From the NCBI GenBank assembly GCA_031761405.1, contig JASEVX010000011.1:64128767-64192766 (forward strand): DNA of 64,000 nt. Reading direction: 5' to 3'. The notes beneath the pieces are model-generated. The model was not told the DNA's origin. It saw only the letters and a program-made list of their open reading frames with translations, and searched no databases. Positions 50,320-62,304 of this stretch are shown here, in pieces. Both the position numbers and the translations under genes were made by a program. The DNA comes from Serripes groenlandicus (lineage: Eukaryota > Mollusca > Bivalvia > Cardiida > Cardiidae). Position 1 is the first letter of the stretch. Each line of letters begins with the position of its first letter.

Positions 50320-51665
50320 TATTTAGCTCACCTATGCACAGTGCAATGTGAGCCATTGTGCTCACATTTTGTCCGGCATCCGTCCTTCTTGCGTCGTCAA
50401 CATTTGAGCTTGTTAACACTCTACAGGCTACATTTTGCATCCAATCTTCATGAAAGTTTATCAGAACATTCATCTTCATCAAATCTTGGACAAGTTCAAA
50501 ACTGGGCCATATGATGTCAAAAACTAGGGTCACTAGGTCAAATTGAAGGGAAATCTTGTAACACTCTGGAGGCCACATTTTCAACTTGAGCATGTTGAAA
50601 CTATAAAAATGTTTGTCTTGATAATATGTAGGTCAAGTTCGAACATGGGTTATGATGGGTCAAAAAGTAGGTCACTAGGTCAAATTGAAGGAACATTTTG
50701 TTAACACCCTAGAGGCTGCAAATTTTGCTTCAGCAGTTTGAAATTTTGTCAGAATGTTTATGTTAAAGATATCTAGGTCAAGTTCAAATATGGGTCATAT
50801 TGGGTCAGAAACTAGGTCACTAGGCCAAATTGAGGGACAATCTTTTTAACTCTGTAGAAGCCGCATGTTTTGCTTCAGCAGCTTGAAATTTGGTCAGAAT
50901 GATATCTAGACCAAGTTCGTATATGGGTCATGCCGGGTTAAAAACTAGGTCACTAGGCCAGATTGAAGGGGAATCTTGTTAACACTCTGGATACTGCATT
51001 TTTAACTTGAGCATGATGAAACTTTATCAGAATGTTTTTCTTGATGATATGTAAGTCAAGTTCGATCATGGGTCATGTTGGGTCAAAAAATAGGTCAATA
51101 GGTCAAATTGGAGAAAATCTTGTTAACATTCTAGAGGCTGCATTTATTGCTACAGCAGCTTGAAATGTAATGAGAATGTTGATCTAAATGATCTAAATGA
51201 TATCTAAGCCAAGTTCGAATATGGGTCATGTAGGGTAAAAAACTAGGTCACTAGGCCAAATTGAAGGAAAATCTTGTTAACACTTTGGGTGCCACATTTT
51301 TTGCTTCAGCAGCTTGAAATTTGGTCAGAATGTTTGTCTGAATTATATCTAGGTCAAGTTCAAATATGGGTCATATTGGGTCAGAAACAATGTCAATAAA
51401 GGAAAATATTGTTCAAACTCCGGAGGCCGCATTTTTACTTTGAGCAAGTTGAAAAGTTGTCAGAATGTTGTCTTGATGATATCTAGTTTATGTTGGAATA
51501 TGGGTCATATCAGGTAAAAAAAAATATAGATCACTAGGCCAAATGAAGGAAAATCTTGTTAACACTGTGGAGGTTGCATTCAGAATTATTGTCTTGATGT
51601 GTTTTGCATTGCAGTACATTGTATAATTAAGGTGAGCGATCCAGGGCCATCATGGCCCTCTTGTT
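50320..51665 (+). repeat. family D repeat, long copy
   Basis: Starts TTTAGCTCACCTATGCACAG, ends GGTGAGCGATCCAGGGCCAT plus CATGGCCCTCTTGTTC; six or more inner units with AACTAGGTCACTAGGCCAAA. Confidence 0.85.
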
Positions 51666-52678
51666 CTAGGTATTTATGGATGATAGATGTCCAAAGCAAT
51701 ACCAATACATTGTAAGCAGAAACTTATTTTTATTTTAAGCAGAACTATTGTCACTACAAAAAATGAAACTTTTTTCCCTTGCAGTGCTTTATGTTTAATA
51801 AAACTGTAAACACATGATGCCATCTTGCATGCCCCGTGGTTTGAAATACTTTCATTCCACACAAAGCAGAATCCATCTTTATTTTCGAAATCATAAATCG
51901 AAAAGATAAAAGTATTAAGGCGCCTCTTATAAACGGTGTCAAAAGTATTTCTTGTTAGTGATGAATCAATGTTGCATGTAGCCTCGTCTTTGTCTTTAGC
52001 TTCTCTAACAAGGTCTTTGTTAAGTTTATGATTATATCCATTTGCATTTCTGATTTATATCCCTCATTTCCATTTACATATGCAACACAATGGTCGCATT
52101 GATCTTTTTTAGGTTTTTTGAAATATTATGTATGTGGGAAAGGGTAAAAAAAAATGCACACTTTCTCAATGAGACCTCTAGACAAGGAGACTTGTCTTTG
52201 AGTAAACATTGAGTTTGGACGTCCCTGAGTACAGCTAAATATAGTTTAGTGTCATCTTGATACAGAAGGCATTTGATGCTGTATCAGCAGACGACTTTCA
52301 AAAACAGGGTGGGAAAAGAAGGAACTATAATAAAAATTATTATAACAATAATTTGTCCTTCTCTCAGAAAAAGTCATAGCTTGGTATAAAAAAAATCATC
52401 CAATTGTGCAGGCATTATAAATTTTTCGATAATATTTGAACTATGTAGATCTAGATCAGACTGTCAGAATGCACACGATTAACTAGATCTGCATTGTTCA
52501 CAAAATCAAACATATACTTTTTTCCATGGCTAGGATCAAAGTATGTTAATAATATGGGTATGAGGATCATAGTTTAATCAGATATAGTGTAGTCTTGAGA
52601 ACGTATTTGTGTCATGTGACAGGAACAACAACCTCCTGCACATTTGTGACCAGGGTTTATTCAAACGAGTCTTCACAG
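51666..52678. other. no gene seen
   Basis: Only a right-end scrap of family A (TATGTGGGAAAGGGT, about 52,131-52,146); ORFs show no recognisable similarity. Confidence 0.5.
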
Positions 52679-52909
52679 TTTAACCCTTTCCCTCATATAG
52701 ATGCTTTCTGACGCCTCTTCAGCAGATATCTTTTTGAAAACATAGTGACAAAAGAAGAAATTGCTCAAAACAAGCAATTTCTCCATTTGCCACAATATTT
52801 TCCACTTTTAGTCATAGGTTATCCATTCAATTATAGAGATTTTCTATTTTTTGACGAAATATGTTTAAAGTCGTCTGCTGCAGAATTATCGTATGACGGA
52901 AAGGGTTAA
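52679..52909 (+). mobile_element. family A MITE, complete, forward form
   Basis: 231 bp; its right TTAA is also the left TTAA of the next copy. Confidence 0.93.
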
Positions 52910-53135
52910 CCCTTTCCCGCATAAAACAAATCTACAGCAGACCACTTTGAAAACGTCTACTCAAAGTACGGAAAATCTCTAGAAATGAAGGTATAATTAC
53001 TGAAAAAAAGTTGAAAACATTGTGGCAAAAGGAGAAATTACTTGATTTGAGCAATTTCTTCTTTTTTAACTATGTTTTTAAACACCCGTCTGCTGCAGAG
53101 GCATCAGAAAGCGTCTATATGAGGGAAAGAGTTAG
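52906..53135. mobile_element. family A MITE sharing TTAA with previous copy
   Basis: TTAACCCTTTCCCGCATAAA left, GAGGGAAAGAGTTAG right. Confidence 0.9.
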
Positions 53136-53403
53136 AGATAATGTAAGGCTAGTGTTCTAGGAGCATGGTTCAATTATTTATCAAGATATTTCCTTATTTA
53201 AATTATACTTCTGTTAAGTTAAGCTGAAGTAGATCATGTAAAATAAATTTGAAATGAAAATGTAGTTTTAATTTTAATTTTATTTGATTCAATTTCTGAA
53301 GGTACTGTAACCGTTAAATTTAGGTCCTGGCTTGAACTTGTACACAATTGGAGAGATTACCTGTAAGCTGCCAGCTTAGGTCAGTCATTACAGAAGAGGA
53401 CTC

Positions 53404-53579
53404 TTTAACCCTTTTCCTCATACGACAAAAAATAGAAAATCTCTATAATTGAATGGATAACCTATGAGACAGAAGGAGAAATTGATCGTTTTGAGCAATT
53501 TCTTCTTTTGTCACTATGTTTTCAAAAGGCTGTCTGCTGCAGAGGCGTCAGAAAGGGTCTATATGAGGGAAAGGGTTAA
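53404..53579 (-). mobile_element. family A MITE, 176-bp deletion form
   Basis: TTAA both ends; the left inner CTGCAGCAGAC arm is gone. Confidence 0.9.
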
Positions 53580-53694
53580 GAGGGGGACGCGTTCTAGGTT
53601 TGAATTATCCTCAACTGGCTGCAAGTTTTTTTCTCCCTGTAACATTGGTACCAAATGTGCAGCCGCGACAGCGGTGCTTCAGTTATCAGTCTAA

Positions 53695-54730
53695 CAGTGC
53701 TTGCAGTGCATAGCTATCATATCCTTGGCACTAGAGTTCTAAAAGTCAAGGTCGAATTTCCAGTCTAACAGTGCTTGCAGTGCATAGATATCATATCCTT
53801 CGCACTAGAGTTCTAAAAGTCAAGGTCAAATTTCCAGTTTACCAGTGCTTGTAGTGCATAGATATCTTATCCTTGGCACTAGAGTTTTAAAAGTCGAGGT
53901 CGAATTTCCAGTTTACCAGTGCTTGCAGTGCATAGATATCATATCCTTGGCACTAGAGTTCCAAAAGTCAAGGTCGAATTTCCAGTTTAACAGTGCTTGC
54001 AGTGCATAGATATATCCTTGGCACTAGAGTTTTAAAAGTCAAGGTCAAATTTCCAGTTTAACAGTGCTTGCAGTGCATAGATATCATATCCTTGGCACTT
54101 AGAGTTCTAAAAGTCAAGATCGAATTTCCAGTTTAAAAGTGCTTGCAGTGCATAGATATCATATTCTTGGCACTAGAGTTCTAAAAGTCAAGGTCGAATT
54201 TCCAGTCTAACAGTGCTTGCAGTGCATAGATATCATATCCTTGGCACTTAGAGTTCTAAAAGTCAAGGTCAAATTTCCAGTTTAACAGTGCTTGCAGTGC
54301 ATAGATATCATATCCTTCGCACTAGAATTCTAAAAGTCAAGGTCAAATTTCCAGTTTACCAGTGCTTGTAGTGCATAGATATCATATCCTTGGCACTAGA
54401 GTTTTAAAAGTCGAGGTCGAATTTCCAGTTTACCAGTGCTTGCAGTGCATATATATCATATCCTTGGCACTAGAATTCTAAAAGTCAAGGTCAAATTTCC
54501 AGTTTACCATTGCTTGCAGTGCATAGATATATCCTTGGCACTAGAGTTTTAAAAGTCAAGGTCAAATTTCCAGTTTAACAGTGCTTGCAGTGCATAGATA
54601 TCATATCCTTGGCATTAGAGTTTCAAAAGTCGAGGTCGAATTTCCAATTTACCAGTGCTTGCAGTGCATAGCTATCATATCCTTCACACTAGAGTTCTAA
54701 AATTCAAGGTCGATTTTCCAATTTAATAGG
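53695..54730 (+). repeat. 74-bp tandem array, about 14 copies
   Basis: Unit CAGTGCTTGCAGTGCATAGA, TATCATATCCTTGGCACTAG, AGTTCTAAAAGTCAAGGTCG, AATTTCCAGTTTAA. Variants (CTTCGCACT, GTCGAGGTCG, seven-base deletion of ATCATAT) recur in order, suggesting a larger block duplication. Confidence 0.95.
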
Positions 54731-54749
54731 AACGTATGTTGCAGTTTTG

Positions 54750-54890
54750 AATTTGTGCACACTTTAAAGAGATTACGCATCCGGTAAGTTGAGTAGGTAG
54801 CTTTCTCACCCTGATAGCGAGAAATCTTGGGTTTGAGCCCCTGACTGGCTACATGTTTATCTCGCCCTGTGACATTATCATCGTCTTCTA
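54750..54890 (+). mobile_element. tRNA-like SINE portion
   Basis: AGTTGAGTAGGTAGCTTTCT and CTTGGGTTTGAGCCCCTGAC are A- and B-box-like; CTGGCTACATGTTTATCTCG parallels CTGGCTGCAAGTTTTTTTCT at 53,619 on the other side of the 74-bp array. Confidence 0.6.
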
Positions 54891-55187
54891 TTTCGAAAAC
54901 ATATAATGAAATAATTATAAATCTTGATAATTTAAAGTATTATTTGAAAAGGACTTATGGAAATATTATATATAAAGAAAAATTATGAATACATGTATAA
55001 GCAATTTCATGTTTCTAACAATGGTTTACCGAATTCTGACTTCCAAGCTTTTCCTTGAATTGCTGTGAAATGAGAATAACATTTCCCAGAGATTTATGTG
55101 ACAGCTTTGCTATACTGACTTGATTACTTTTATTGCTACAGAAACTGTTGATAACGGAAATTGCTAAAGCAATTTTATTGTTCCAGT

Positions 55188-56018
55188 TTTTAGCTCACCT
55201 GAGCACAAAGTGCTCAAGGTGAGTTATTGTGATCGCCTTTTATCCGTTGTGCATCGTCTGTCAACTTATTCTCCTCAGTCACAGAAAGCATCCTCTCAAT
55301 GATCTTACAAGAATTCCTTCAATTTGATGGGATTTATGCAGAATTCTGGTTTCCATGGCAACGAAATGAAGAAAACTAAAATTCTTCTTCTCCCAAACTG
55401 GTTGATAATAATTATTTCAGAATAATTTTGTAGAAATGTTCCTTGGGTGACCCTCTATCAGATTCCTTCAAGCCATGTTGATCGCCTTTTGTTCGTCGTC
55501 CGTTGTGCGTTATCTTCTTCTTCTCAGTAACCAGTGGGTCAATTGGGATGAAACTGGGTAGAAATGTTCCTTGGATGACCCTCTATCAGATTCCTTTAAG
55601 CCATGTTGATTGTTTCAAAAAACATGGCCGCCAGAGGGGTGGGGCTATTTTGCCTTATATGGCTATAGTGAAAACTTAAAAAATCTTCTCCTCCGAAAGT
55701 GTCGGGCCGATTTTCAAATAATTTTGTAGAAATGTTCCTTAAGTGACCCACTATTAGATTCCTTCAAGCCATGTTGATTGGTAGAAAAACATGGTTGCCA
55801 GTGGGCAGGGCTATTTTGCATTATATGGCTATAGTGAAACCTTCTCCTCCAAAAGTGTCAGGCTGATTTTCAAATAATTTTGTAGAAATGTTCCTAGGGT
55901 GACCCTCTATCGGATTCCTTCAAGCCAAGTTGATTGGTCGGAAACTATGGCCGCCAGGGGGAGTGAAAAAAATAAATATCAGGTGAGTGATCCAGGGCCA
56001 TCATGGCCCTCTTGTTTA
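55188..56018 (+). repeat. family D repeat
   Basis: Starts TTTTTAGCTCACCTGAGCAC with AAGTGCTCAAGGTGAG, ends GGTGAGTGATCCAGGGCCAT plus CATGGCCCTCTTGTTT; inner 170-bp units with TTCAAGCCATGTTGATTGG. Confidence 0.88.
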
Positions 56019-56293
56019 CAGAGAGTTTTGATAAAATCCATTGTTACAGTGGCCTTTGATAAACATTGTTACCGTGATTTTTGACAATTTTGTTGCCAAA
56101 AGGTAAATTGACCCATGATGAAGAACTTAATTATGATCATATGAGAATTTAATGGAATCAAAATAAATCAAGAACAAAGTATATAAATCTTTCATCATTT
56201 TAATATTTTAACATGCTATAAGATTATTTGGATGCAGTTCATAAAAACAGTCATAAAAAACATTTGTCTATGGATTTTAAATCTAGTACTGAG

Positions 56294-56523
56294 TTAACCC
56301 TTTCCCTCATCTAGACGCTTTATTGGCACCTCTGAACCAGACAACAGTTGAAAACATTGCGGCAAAAGGAGAAATTGTTTAAAACAAGCTATTTCCCATT
56401 ATGCCATAGGGTTTCCACTTATTTCCGTAAATTAAGCTTATTATAGAGATTTTCCCTGTTTTTGCTTAGAGGTTTTCAAATTCTTCTGCTGCAGATTTGT
56501 TGTATGTGGGGAAAAAGGGGAAA
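56294..56523. mobile_element. family A MITE, older cohort
   Basis: TTAA left, right end GGGGAAAAAGGG; hairpin diverged. Confidence 0.8.
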
Positions 56524-56777
56524 ATAAACTACTACATAAAAAACAAATTTAACCTGAAGTAGATTTACTTCTTTCAAACTTCCACACTTAATAATGTCCT
56601 CCTTTCACAATCAAGTGAATTTTAAAAGAATTTTGGAAAAGTAGATGTTGCTCCTGAAATGAATATTTTCATCTCTTAAAATAATTAACCCATTCATTCC
56701 CAGATAAAGGCTAGTTTTGACACCTTTAGTTTGAACTTATTTACTTTACATCGATTGTGAAACAGATTTTCAGCTTA

Positions 56778-56865
56778 TATTAATCACGCTCGATGTCTGC
56801 TTCCTGGAGACTTAACCAGTATCGCGCCCCTTGTGTGGAAAAATCCCAAAGTCGGAACACCTTTG
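56778..56865 (-). mobile_element. S1-type SINE fragment
   Basis: ATTAATCACGCTCGATGTCT and CTTCCTGGAGACTTAACCAG are the inverse of the 3' part of the SINE at 18,584-18,783. Confidence 0.8.
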
Positions 56866-56907
56866 AAGGAGAAGTTGTTCGAAAACATTGTGGAAATTAT
56901 TTTTTCC

Positions 56908-57137
56908 TTATCCCTTTCCCTCCTCATATAGACGCTTTCTGTCGCCTCTGCAGCAGAAGATTTTTAGAGACAAAAGGAGAAATTACTCATAATGATCCAT
57001 TTCTCCTTTTGCCACAATGATTTAAACTCGTTGCAATAAGCATACTATCTGCAATTTCTTCTTTTGTCACTATGTTTTTTAAAAAGCCGTCTGCTGCAGA
57101 GGCGGCAGAAAGCGTCTATATGAGGGAAAGGGTCAAA
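56908..57137. mobile_element. two joined family A pieces
   Basis: Left TTATCCCTTTCCCTCCTCAT to about 57,045, then a right half ending GTCTATATGAGGGAAAGGGT. Confidence 0.75.
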
Positions 57138-57273
57138 TGAAAGTTAACTTTCCTACTTTGCAGATGTAACAATATTTGCATGACATATTTTCAAAGCAAA
57201 CTGCTCTTAAAATTGCATATCCCTTTTCCACTTGCAGTCGCATTTTTTAACACATTGACAGCAAACATTTTGT

Positions 57274-57502
57274 TTAACTCTTTCCCTCATACGACAATTC
57301 TGCAGCAGACGACTTTGAACGTATTTTGTTAAAACATAGAAAATCTCCATAATTGAATGGATAACCTATGACAAAAAGTGGAAAACATTGTGGCAAAAGG
57401 AGAAATTGCACTTTTGTGCAATTTCTTCTTTTGTCACTATGTTTTCAAAAAGCCGTCTGCTGCAGAGGCGTCAGAAAGCGTCTATATGAGGGAAAGGGTT
57501 AA
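57274..57502 (-). mobile_element. family A MITE, complete, reverse form
   Basis: 229 bp with TTAA at both ends; followed at once by a relic (57,503-57,606). Confidence 0.92.
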
Positions 57503-57603
57503 AACATTGTGGAACAAGGATTTATTGCTCAAAACTAGCATTTTTTCCCTTTTGCCAGTACATGATGTCTTTGTTGTCTGCTACAGATGTGCTGTATGTG
57601 AGA

Positions 57604-57815
57604 AAGGTTTCCTCGTACAACAATTCTGCAGCAGACGACTTAAAACATATTTTGTCAAAACATAGAAAATCTCTATAATAATTGAATGGATAACCTATGA
57701 CGAAAAGTTGAAAACATTGTGGCAAAAGAAAAAAAATCTTCTCTTGTCACTTTGTTTTCAAAAAGCTGCCTGCTGCCGAGGCGTCAGAAAGCGTCTCTAT
57801 GAGGGAAAGAGTTAA
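57604..57815 (-). mobile_element. family A MITE, reverse form, left TTAA lost
   Basis: Starts TTTCCTCGTACAACAATTCT; one hairpin arm largely deleted. Confidence 0.85.
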
Positions 57816-58175
57816 GAAAACATGTAGGAAATTTTCTATACTTTGCCTCAATGTTTTCAATATCATCTGATGCAGATTTGTTGTATGAGGGAACATGTTG
57901 AGACACACTTCAGTAGCAGACTACAATTTTTGGTAAAATCTTTGAACAATAATATCAACAAATGGATTTAAACGAAGGCAGAAGAAATGGCATCAATACA
58001 AATTTAAGACAATGCATGAAATTAATATAAATAACTTTTAAGGAATCTATACAACAGATAAAAAAAGACTAGATTCAAGTAACTCCTTAATATAGTAACA
58101 AAAACATAATAAATCGTTCTGTTTCCACAAGTACATGGTTTTTCAATCACTTCCGTCAGAGGATTTCGGTTTTAT
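57816..58175. other. no gene seen
   Basis: A family A scrap at 57,837-57,900, then AT-rich DNA. Confidence 0.5.
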
Positions 58176-58389
58176 TTAACCCTTTCCCACATACAACTTT
58201 TTGCAGCAGATGACTTTCCTAACATAGTTTCACAAATGTGGAAAATCCCTATCACAAAGTATAATTATTGAATTGAGTTGAAAACATTGTGGCAAATGAA
58301 GAAATTGCTCGTTTCGAGCAATTTGTCACTTGGTTTTCATCAGTGGTTGTCTGCTGTAGAAGGCGTCAGAAAGCGTGGGAAAGGGTTAA
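58176..58389. mobile_element. family A MITE, older cohort
   Basis: TTAA at both ends, CCCACATAC left; right outer stem shortened. Confidence 0.88.
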
Positions 58390-58407
58390 AACAGTCGCGT
58401 TATACAC

Positions 58408-58786
58408 TTAACCTTTTTCAACATGTAGATGCATCTGCAGCAGATGACCTTTAATAACATTGTGGGAAAAGGTGAAACATCGCTCATAATGAGTACTTTC
58501 TCCTTTTTCGACAATGGTTTCAAGTCAATTATAAAGAGCCATAAAAAATGGGACAAATTTGTCTCAATAATTTTCTCTATTAATCACGCTTGTTTATGAC
58601 TCGCTCTATAAAACCAAGGAATTACCAGTATGTGTCCTAGTATGCGGATAACCATTATGAGCAATTTCTCCCTATTCCAACTTCATTCAATAATTATTCT
58701 GCCTTTTATAAAATTATTTCATATTTTTGCCTCGATGATATTTTCAAACTCGTCTGCTGCAGAATTGTTGTATGTGGGAAAAGGGG
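58408..58786. mobile_element. old family A copy with foreign middle
   Basis: Left TTAACCTTTTTCAACATGTA; right GTCTGCTGCAGAATTGTTGT; unrelated sequence about 58,535-58,650. Confidence 0.6.
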
Positions 58787-59018
58787 TTAACCCTTTTTCC
58801 CTAATATAGACTCTTTCCGACGCCTCTGCAGCAGATGGCTTTTTGAAAACATAGTGACAAAAGAAGAAATTGCTCAAAACGAGCAATTTCTCCTTTTGCC
58901 ACAATGTTTTCCACGTTTAGTCATAGGTTATCCATTCAATTATAGAGATTTTCTATTTTTTGACAAAACATGTTCAAAGTCGTCTGCTGCAGAATTGCCG
59001 TATGAGGGAAAGGGTTAA
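58787..59018 (+). mobile_element. family A MITE, complete, forward form
   Basis: 232 bp; left TTAA shared with the old copy before it. Confidence 0.93.
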
Positions 59019-59112
59019 TACCCATTTGGGTCCAATACTGTGAGAAGTGGCCCATCTCATGTCAAATACATCCATATATGAATACAATTCAAATCAATCA
59101 AGACTAATAATT

Positions 59113-59255
59113 CAGAGCTCCAGATATTTCAGTCCAGGTAATCCAGGATGTGGGAACTCAAAATAATTGTTTGTGACACTTCAAATGAGTACCAACAACC
59201 TAGGGTTGAAACAAATTATAAAGGAGATATTGTGGAGCGAAGACTCTTTATTTAG
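59113..59255 (+). mobile_element. family B MITE, diverged
   Basis: AGAGCTCCAGATA left end; stem GTGGGAACTCAAAATAATTG. Confidence 0.65.
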
Positions 59256-59289
59256 GCCTCCACAAACAAGCAAGATCACACATTCACTG

Positions 59290-59510
59290 AAACGTCTAAT
59301 GCCTTGCCCACATACAGCAAATCTGCAGCTAACGTCTTTGGTGCAAAAAGAAAAAGAACACTGTAAATGAAAGTATAATTTTTTAAATGAGTTAAAAACA
59401 GTGTGACAAAGAGAGAAATTAATCCTTATGAGCAAGTTTTTTCTTTAGTCACTGTTTTCAGAAGTCGTCTGCTGCAGAGGCATCAGAAAGCACCTGTATA
59501 ATGGCAGCTC
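59290..59510. mobile_element. family A MITE, degenerate
   Basis: CACATACAGCAAATCTGCAG left part and GTCGTCTGCTGCAGAGGCAT right part. Confidence 0.65.
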
Positions 59511-59592
59511 TATTGAGCTCACCCAAATCACGCCCTCAAGACATTACATTAAACAGAGTTTCTTCCATAAAAATTAAAAAGCCCTGGGAAAC

Positions 59593-59699
59593 TTAACCCT
59601 TTCCCTCATATAGACACTTTGTGAGGCTGCCTCTGCAGCAGACGGCTTTTTGAAAACATAGTGACAAAAGAAGAATTGTCGTATGAGGGAAGGGGTTAA
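59593..59699 (+). mobile_element. family A MITE, 107-bp deletion form
   Basis: TTAA both ends, but jumps from AAAAGAAGAA straight to TTGTCGTATGAGGG, losing the whole right hairpin arm. Confidence 0.92.
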
Positions 59700-60098
59700 A
59701 AAGACACTGTCAAACCCTATGTGAATGAAACCAGGTTATTGTCAACCTTTCTCAATTTGGTTCCCTGTGGCACATACACTATATAGAGAAGGTGTGGGAA
59801 CCATACCGAAATTTCTGACAGTTGTTAGCTTTATTGTACACACAAGTATGTTTGTATAATCAGACTTTACAAGCCTTTGTCCACTCAGAACAAAATCAAC
59901 TATCACAGATAATCTAAATACACTACTATGCCAGTACTATGCCAGAAGACTCTTGGAAGTAATTGTGCAATAGTTTTTTGTAAGTTACCTCCCTTGGAAC
60001 ACAATAACATCTATATGTACTTGTAACAAACATTAGATAAACCAGCCTTGCCTGCATTTTGAAAAATTTCAAAAAGTTACATATTTTTTCGGGGACAT
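59700..60098. other. no gene seen
   Basis: No repeat end or exon recognised. Confidence 0.5.
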
Positions 60099-60465
60099 TA
60101 GAAACCCTTTCCCACATACAATTCATCTGCAGTAGACCACTTGGAACACATATAATATAATAAGTAAAGATGGTCCATATCTTTGCCTAGATCTTGTAAA
60201 AGATGTCTCCTCAAGATTTATTCAATGTGGGTAAAAAGGTTAGTTAACCATACAGGTGAATTCTGATGCCTCTGCAGCAGACGACTTTTGAAAACATTGT
60301 GGCAAAAGAAGAAAAAAAAAAAAGTAACCAATTTCTTTCTTCGCCAAAATGTTTTCAACTCTAAACAATGATTAAACTTTCATTTTTAGAGGTTTATAAA
60401 AAAAATTAACAAGATGTGTTCAAAGTCGCCGGCTGCATATGTGTTGTATGTGGGTAAAGTTTACT
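60099..60465. mobile_element. two degenerate family A copies
   Basis: 60,099-60,243 (ACCCTTTCCCACATACAATT to GTGGGTAAAAAGG) and about 60,244-60,465 (TTAACCATACAGG to TATGTGGGTAAAG). Confidence 0.7.
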
Positions 60466-60588
60466 AAATAATTCTATTATCAGCTGATGACAAGTAGCAG
60501 TTCACTTTTTTTCAATGAGAATTGCTTCTCTATCCTTCATATTTCTGTAAGTTTATCTTTTCTATATTTCTATGGCACATCTCTATCT

Positions 60589-60797
60589 GTAACCCTTTCC
60601 CACATGATACAAATCTGCAGTAGACTGATCAATCTCTCCACTAGAAACTATAATTGTTTAATAGATTTGATGATAACATTGTGGCAAAAGGAGAAATTGC
60701 TCATTATTAGCCATTTTTTACTATCTTTGCCACAATGTTTCAAAACGTTTTCTGCTGTAGATGTATCTGATTACATCTGCAGATGGGAAAGGGTTAC
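60589..60797. mobile_element. family A MITE, older cohort
   Basis: GTAACCCTTTCCCACATGAT left and CAGATGGGAAAGGGTTAC right. Confidence 0.85.
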
Positions 60798-60848
60798 ATT
60801 ACTTTGGTTGTAAATAACAATTCCTTAAAAACAGAAAAACAATTATGA

Positions 60849-61045
60849 CAAGCCGGTAGGCGACGTGGGATTCGCCTTGGTTGTGGGTCCTTAGCAACGA
60901 AAAACTCATACGTGCACACCCTGAGCCCGTATGGCACCTGTTCACCAAGTTTCATCGGAATCGGCCTGTCGGTTTGGGCTGTGGAGCGTCGCTTTACAAA
61001 CAAACAGACAGACAGACAGCCGGAAAAGCCTGACAATAAGGGGAT
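60849..61045 (+). repeat. dispersed repeat with (ACAG)n run
   Basis: ACCAAGTTTCATCGGAATCG and AACAAACAGACAGACAGACA. A style of repeat common in invertebrates; not classified. Confidence 0.55.
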
Positions 61046-61108
61046 ATCTAACGAAGCGAATCCCAACAGTAAAATACCAAGATCAGACTCGACATGATGG
61101 CAATATGA

Positions 61109-61332
61109 TTAACCCTTTCCCATATACAACAATTCTGCAGCAGACTGTTTTGAAAACATTTAGGCTAAAACATAGACTATTTCTATGAATGAAAATTATA
61201 GAATAGGGATGCTAACATTGAGGCAAAATGAGCAATCGGTCATTACATGAATTTTCTCCTTTTTTCACAATGCTTTCAAAAGTCTTCTTCTGCAGACACA
61301 TCTAAATTCATGTGAATGGGGGACAGGATTAA
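61109..61332. mobile_element. family A MITE, older cohort
   Basis: TTAA at both ends; right TTAA is also the left end of the next copy. Confidence 0.88.
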
Positions 61333-61491
61333 CCCTTTCCCTCATATATATGCTTTCTGACACCTCTGCAGCCCACGGCTTTTTGACAAAAGAGGAAATT
61401 ACTCAAAACAAGCAATTTCTTCTAGATTTTCTATTTTTTGACAAAATATGTTCAATGTCGTCTGCAGACTTGTCGTATGAGGGACAGTTAA
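61329..61491 (+). mobile_element. family A MITE, forward form, internal deletion
   Basis: 163 bp; about 70 bases missing after GCAATTTCTTCT. Confidence 0.88.
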
Positions 61492-61639
61492 CAAAGGAAA
61501 ATGATTTGATAATTTCATCATGCATGCTACATTGATCACATTTCAATTGCACACCTTTCAAATTAACACAGCCACTTAACTATTTCAATCCAATCCATTT
61601 CAAAACAGGATCAATTAAGTCTGTGTGCTACCAATTGTT

Positions 61640-62145
61640 TCAGCTTTGGAATTGCAGCTACAAATGTTTTCAGCTACGGAATTCCTGCTTCTTATGTTTC
61701 CAGCTAAAAAAATCCTGCTACCAGTGGTGTCCATTGTGGAATTCCCGCTACTTATCACTTCCTATTTATAGTTCCAACTATGGAATTCTTACCACAAATA
61801 GTTTCAGCTTTTAAGAAAATCTTCCTTTAAATGAGTTAAGCTATGGAATTCCTGATATCAATGGTTTCAGCTTTGGAATTCCTGCTACTTATGATGTCTG
61901 CTGTAGGTTTCAGCTGTCGAATTCCTGCTGCAAACTATGTCAGCTATGGAATTCCTGCTGCAAACTATGTCAGCTATGGAATTCCTGCTGCAAACTATGT
62001 CAGCTATGGAATTCCTGCTGCAAACTATGTCAGCTGTGGAATTCCTGCGGCAAACTATCTCAGCTATGGAATTTCTGCTGCAAACTATGTCAGCTATGGA
62101 ATTCCTGCTGCAAACTATGTCAGCTGTGGAATTCCTGCTTTGAAA
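61640..62145 (+). repeat. 30-bp minisatellite
   Basis: Perfect or nearly perfect 30-bp units (AGCTATGGAATTCCTGCTGC, AAACTATGTC) from 61,915 to 62,135, about seven copies; degenerate older units extend left to 61,640. The length is a multiple of three, so long ORFs across it are spurious. Confidence 0.95.
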
Positions 62146-62304
62146 TTTCTGCTGCTAACAGTTGCTCTACTCCAGTTCAATTTCTCGGCTATGGAATTAA
62201 CGTCCATTCCATTTTTTACTGATATGGAATTCACAATAGAACACTTCTCTACCCATACAAAGATGGCAATACAATGTACCGTAAAAACAAAATACTGCAT
62301 TGAT

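Noticed and set aside
50303..50593. 96-codon minus-strand ORF
   Set aside because: Lies wholly in a family D repeat and is not shared with the other copies.
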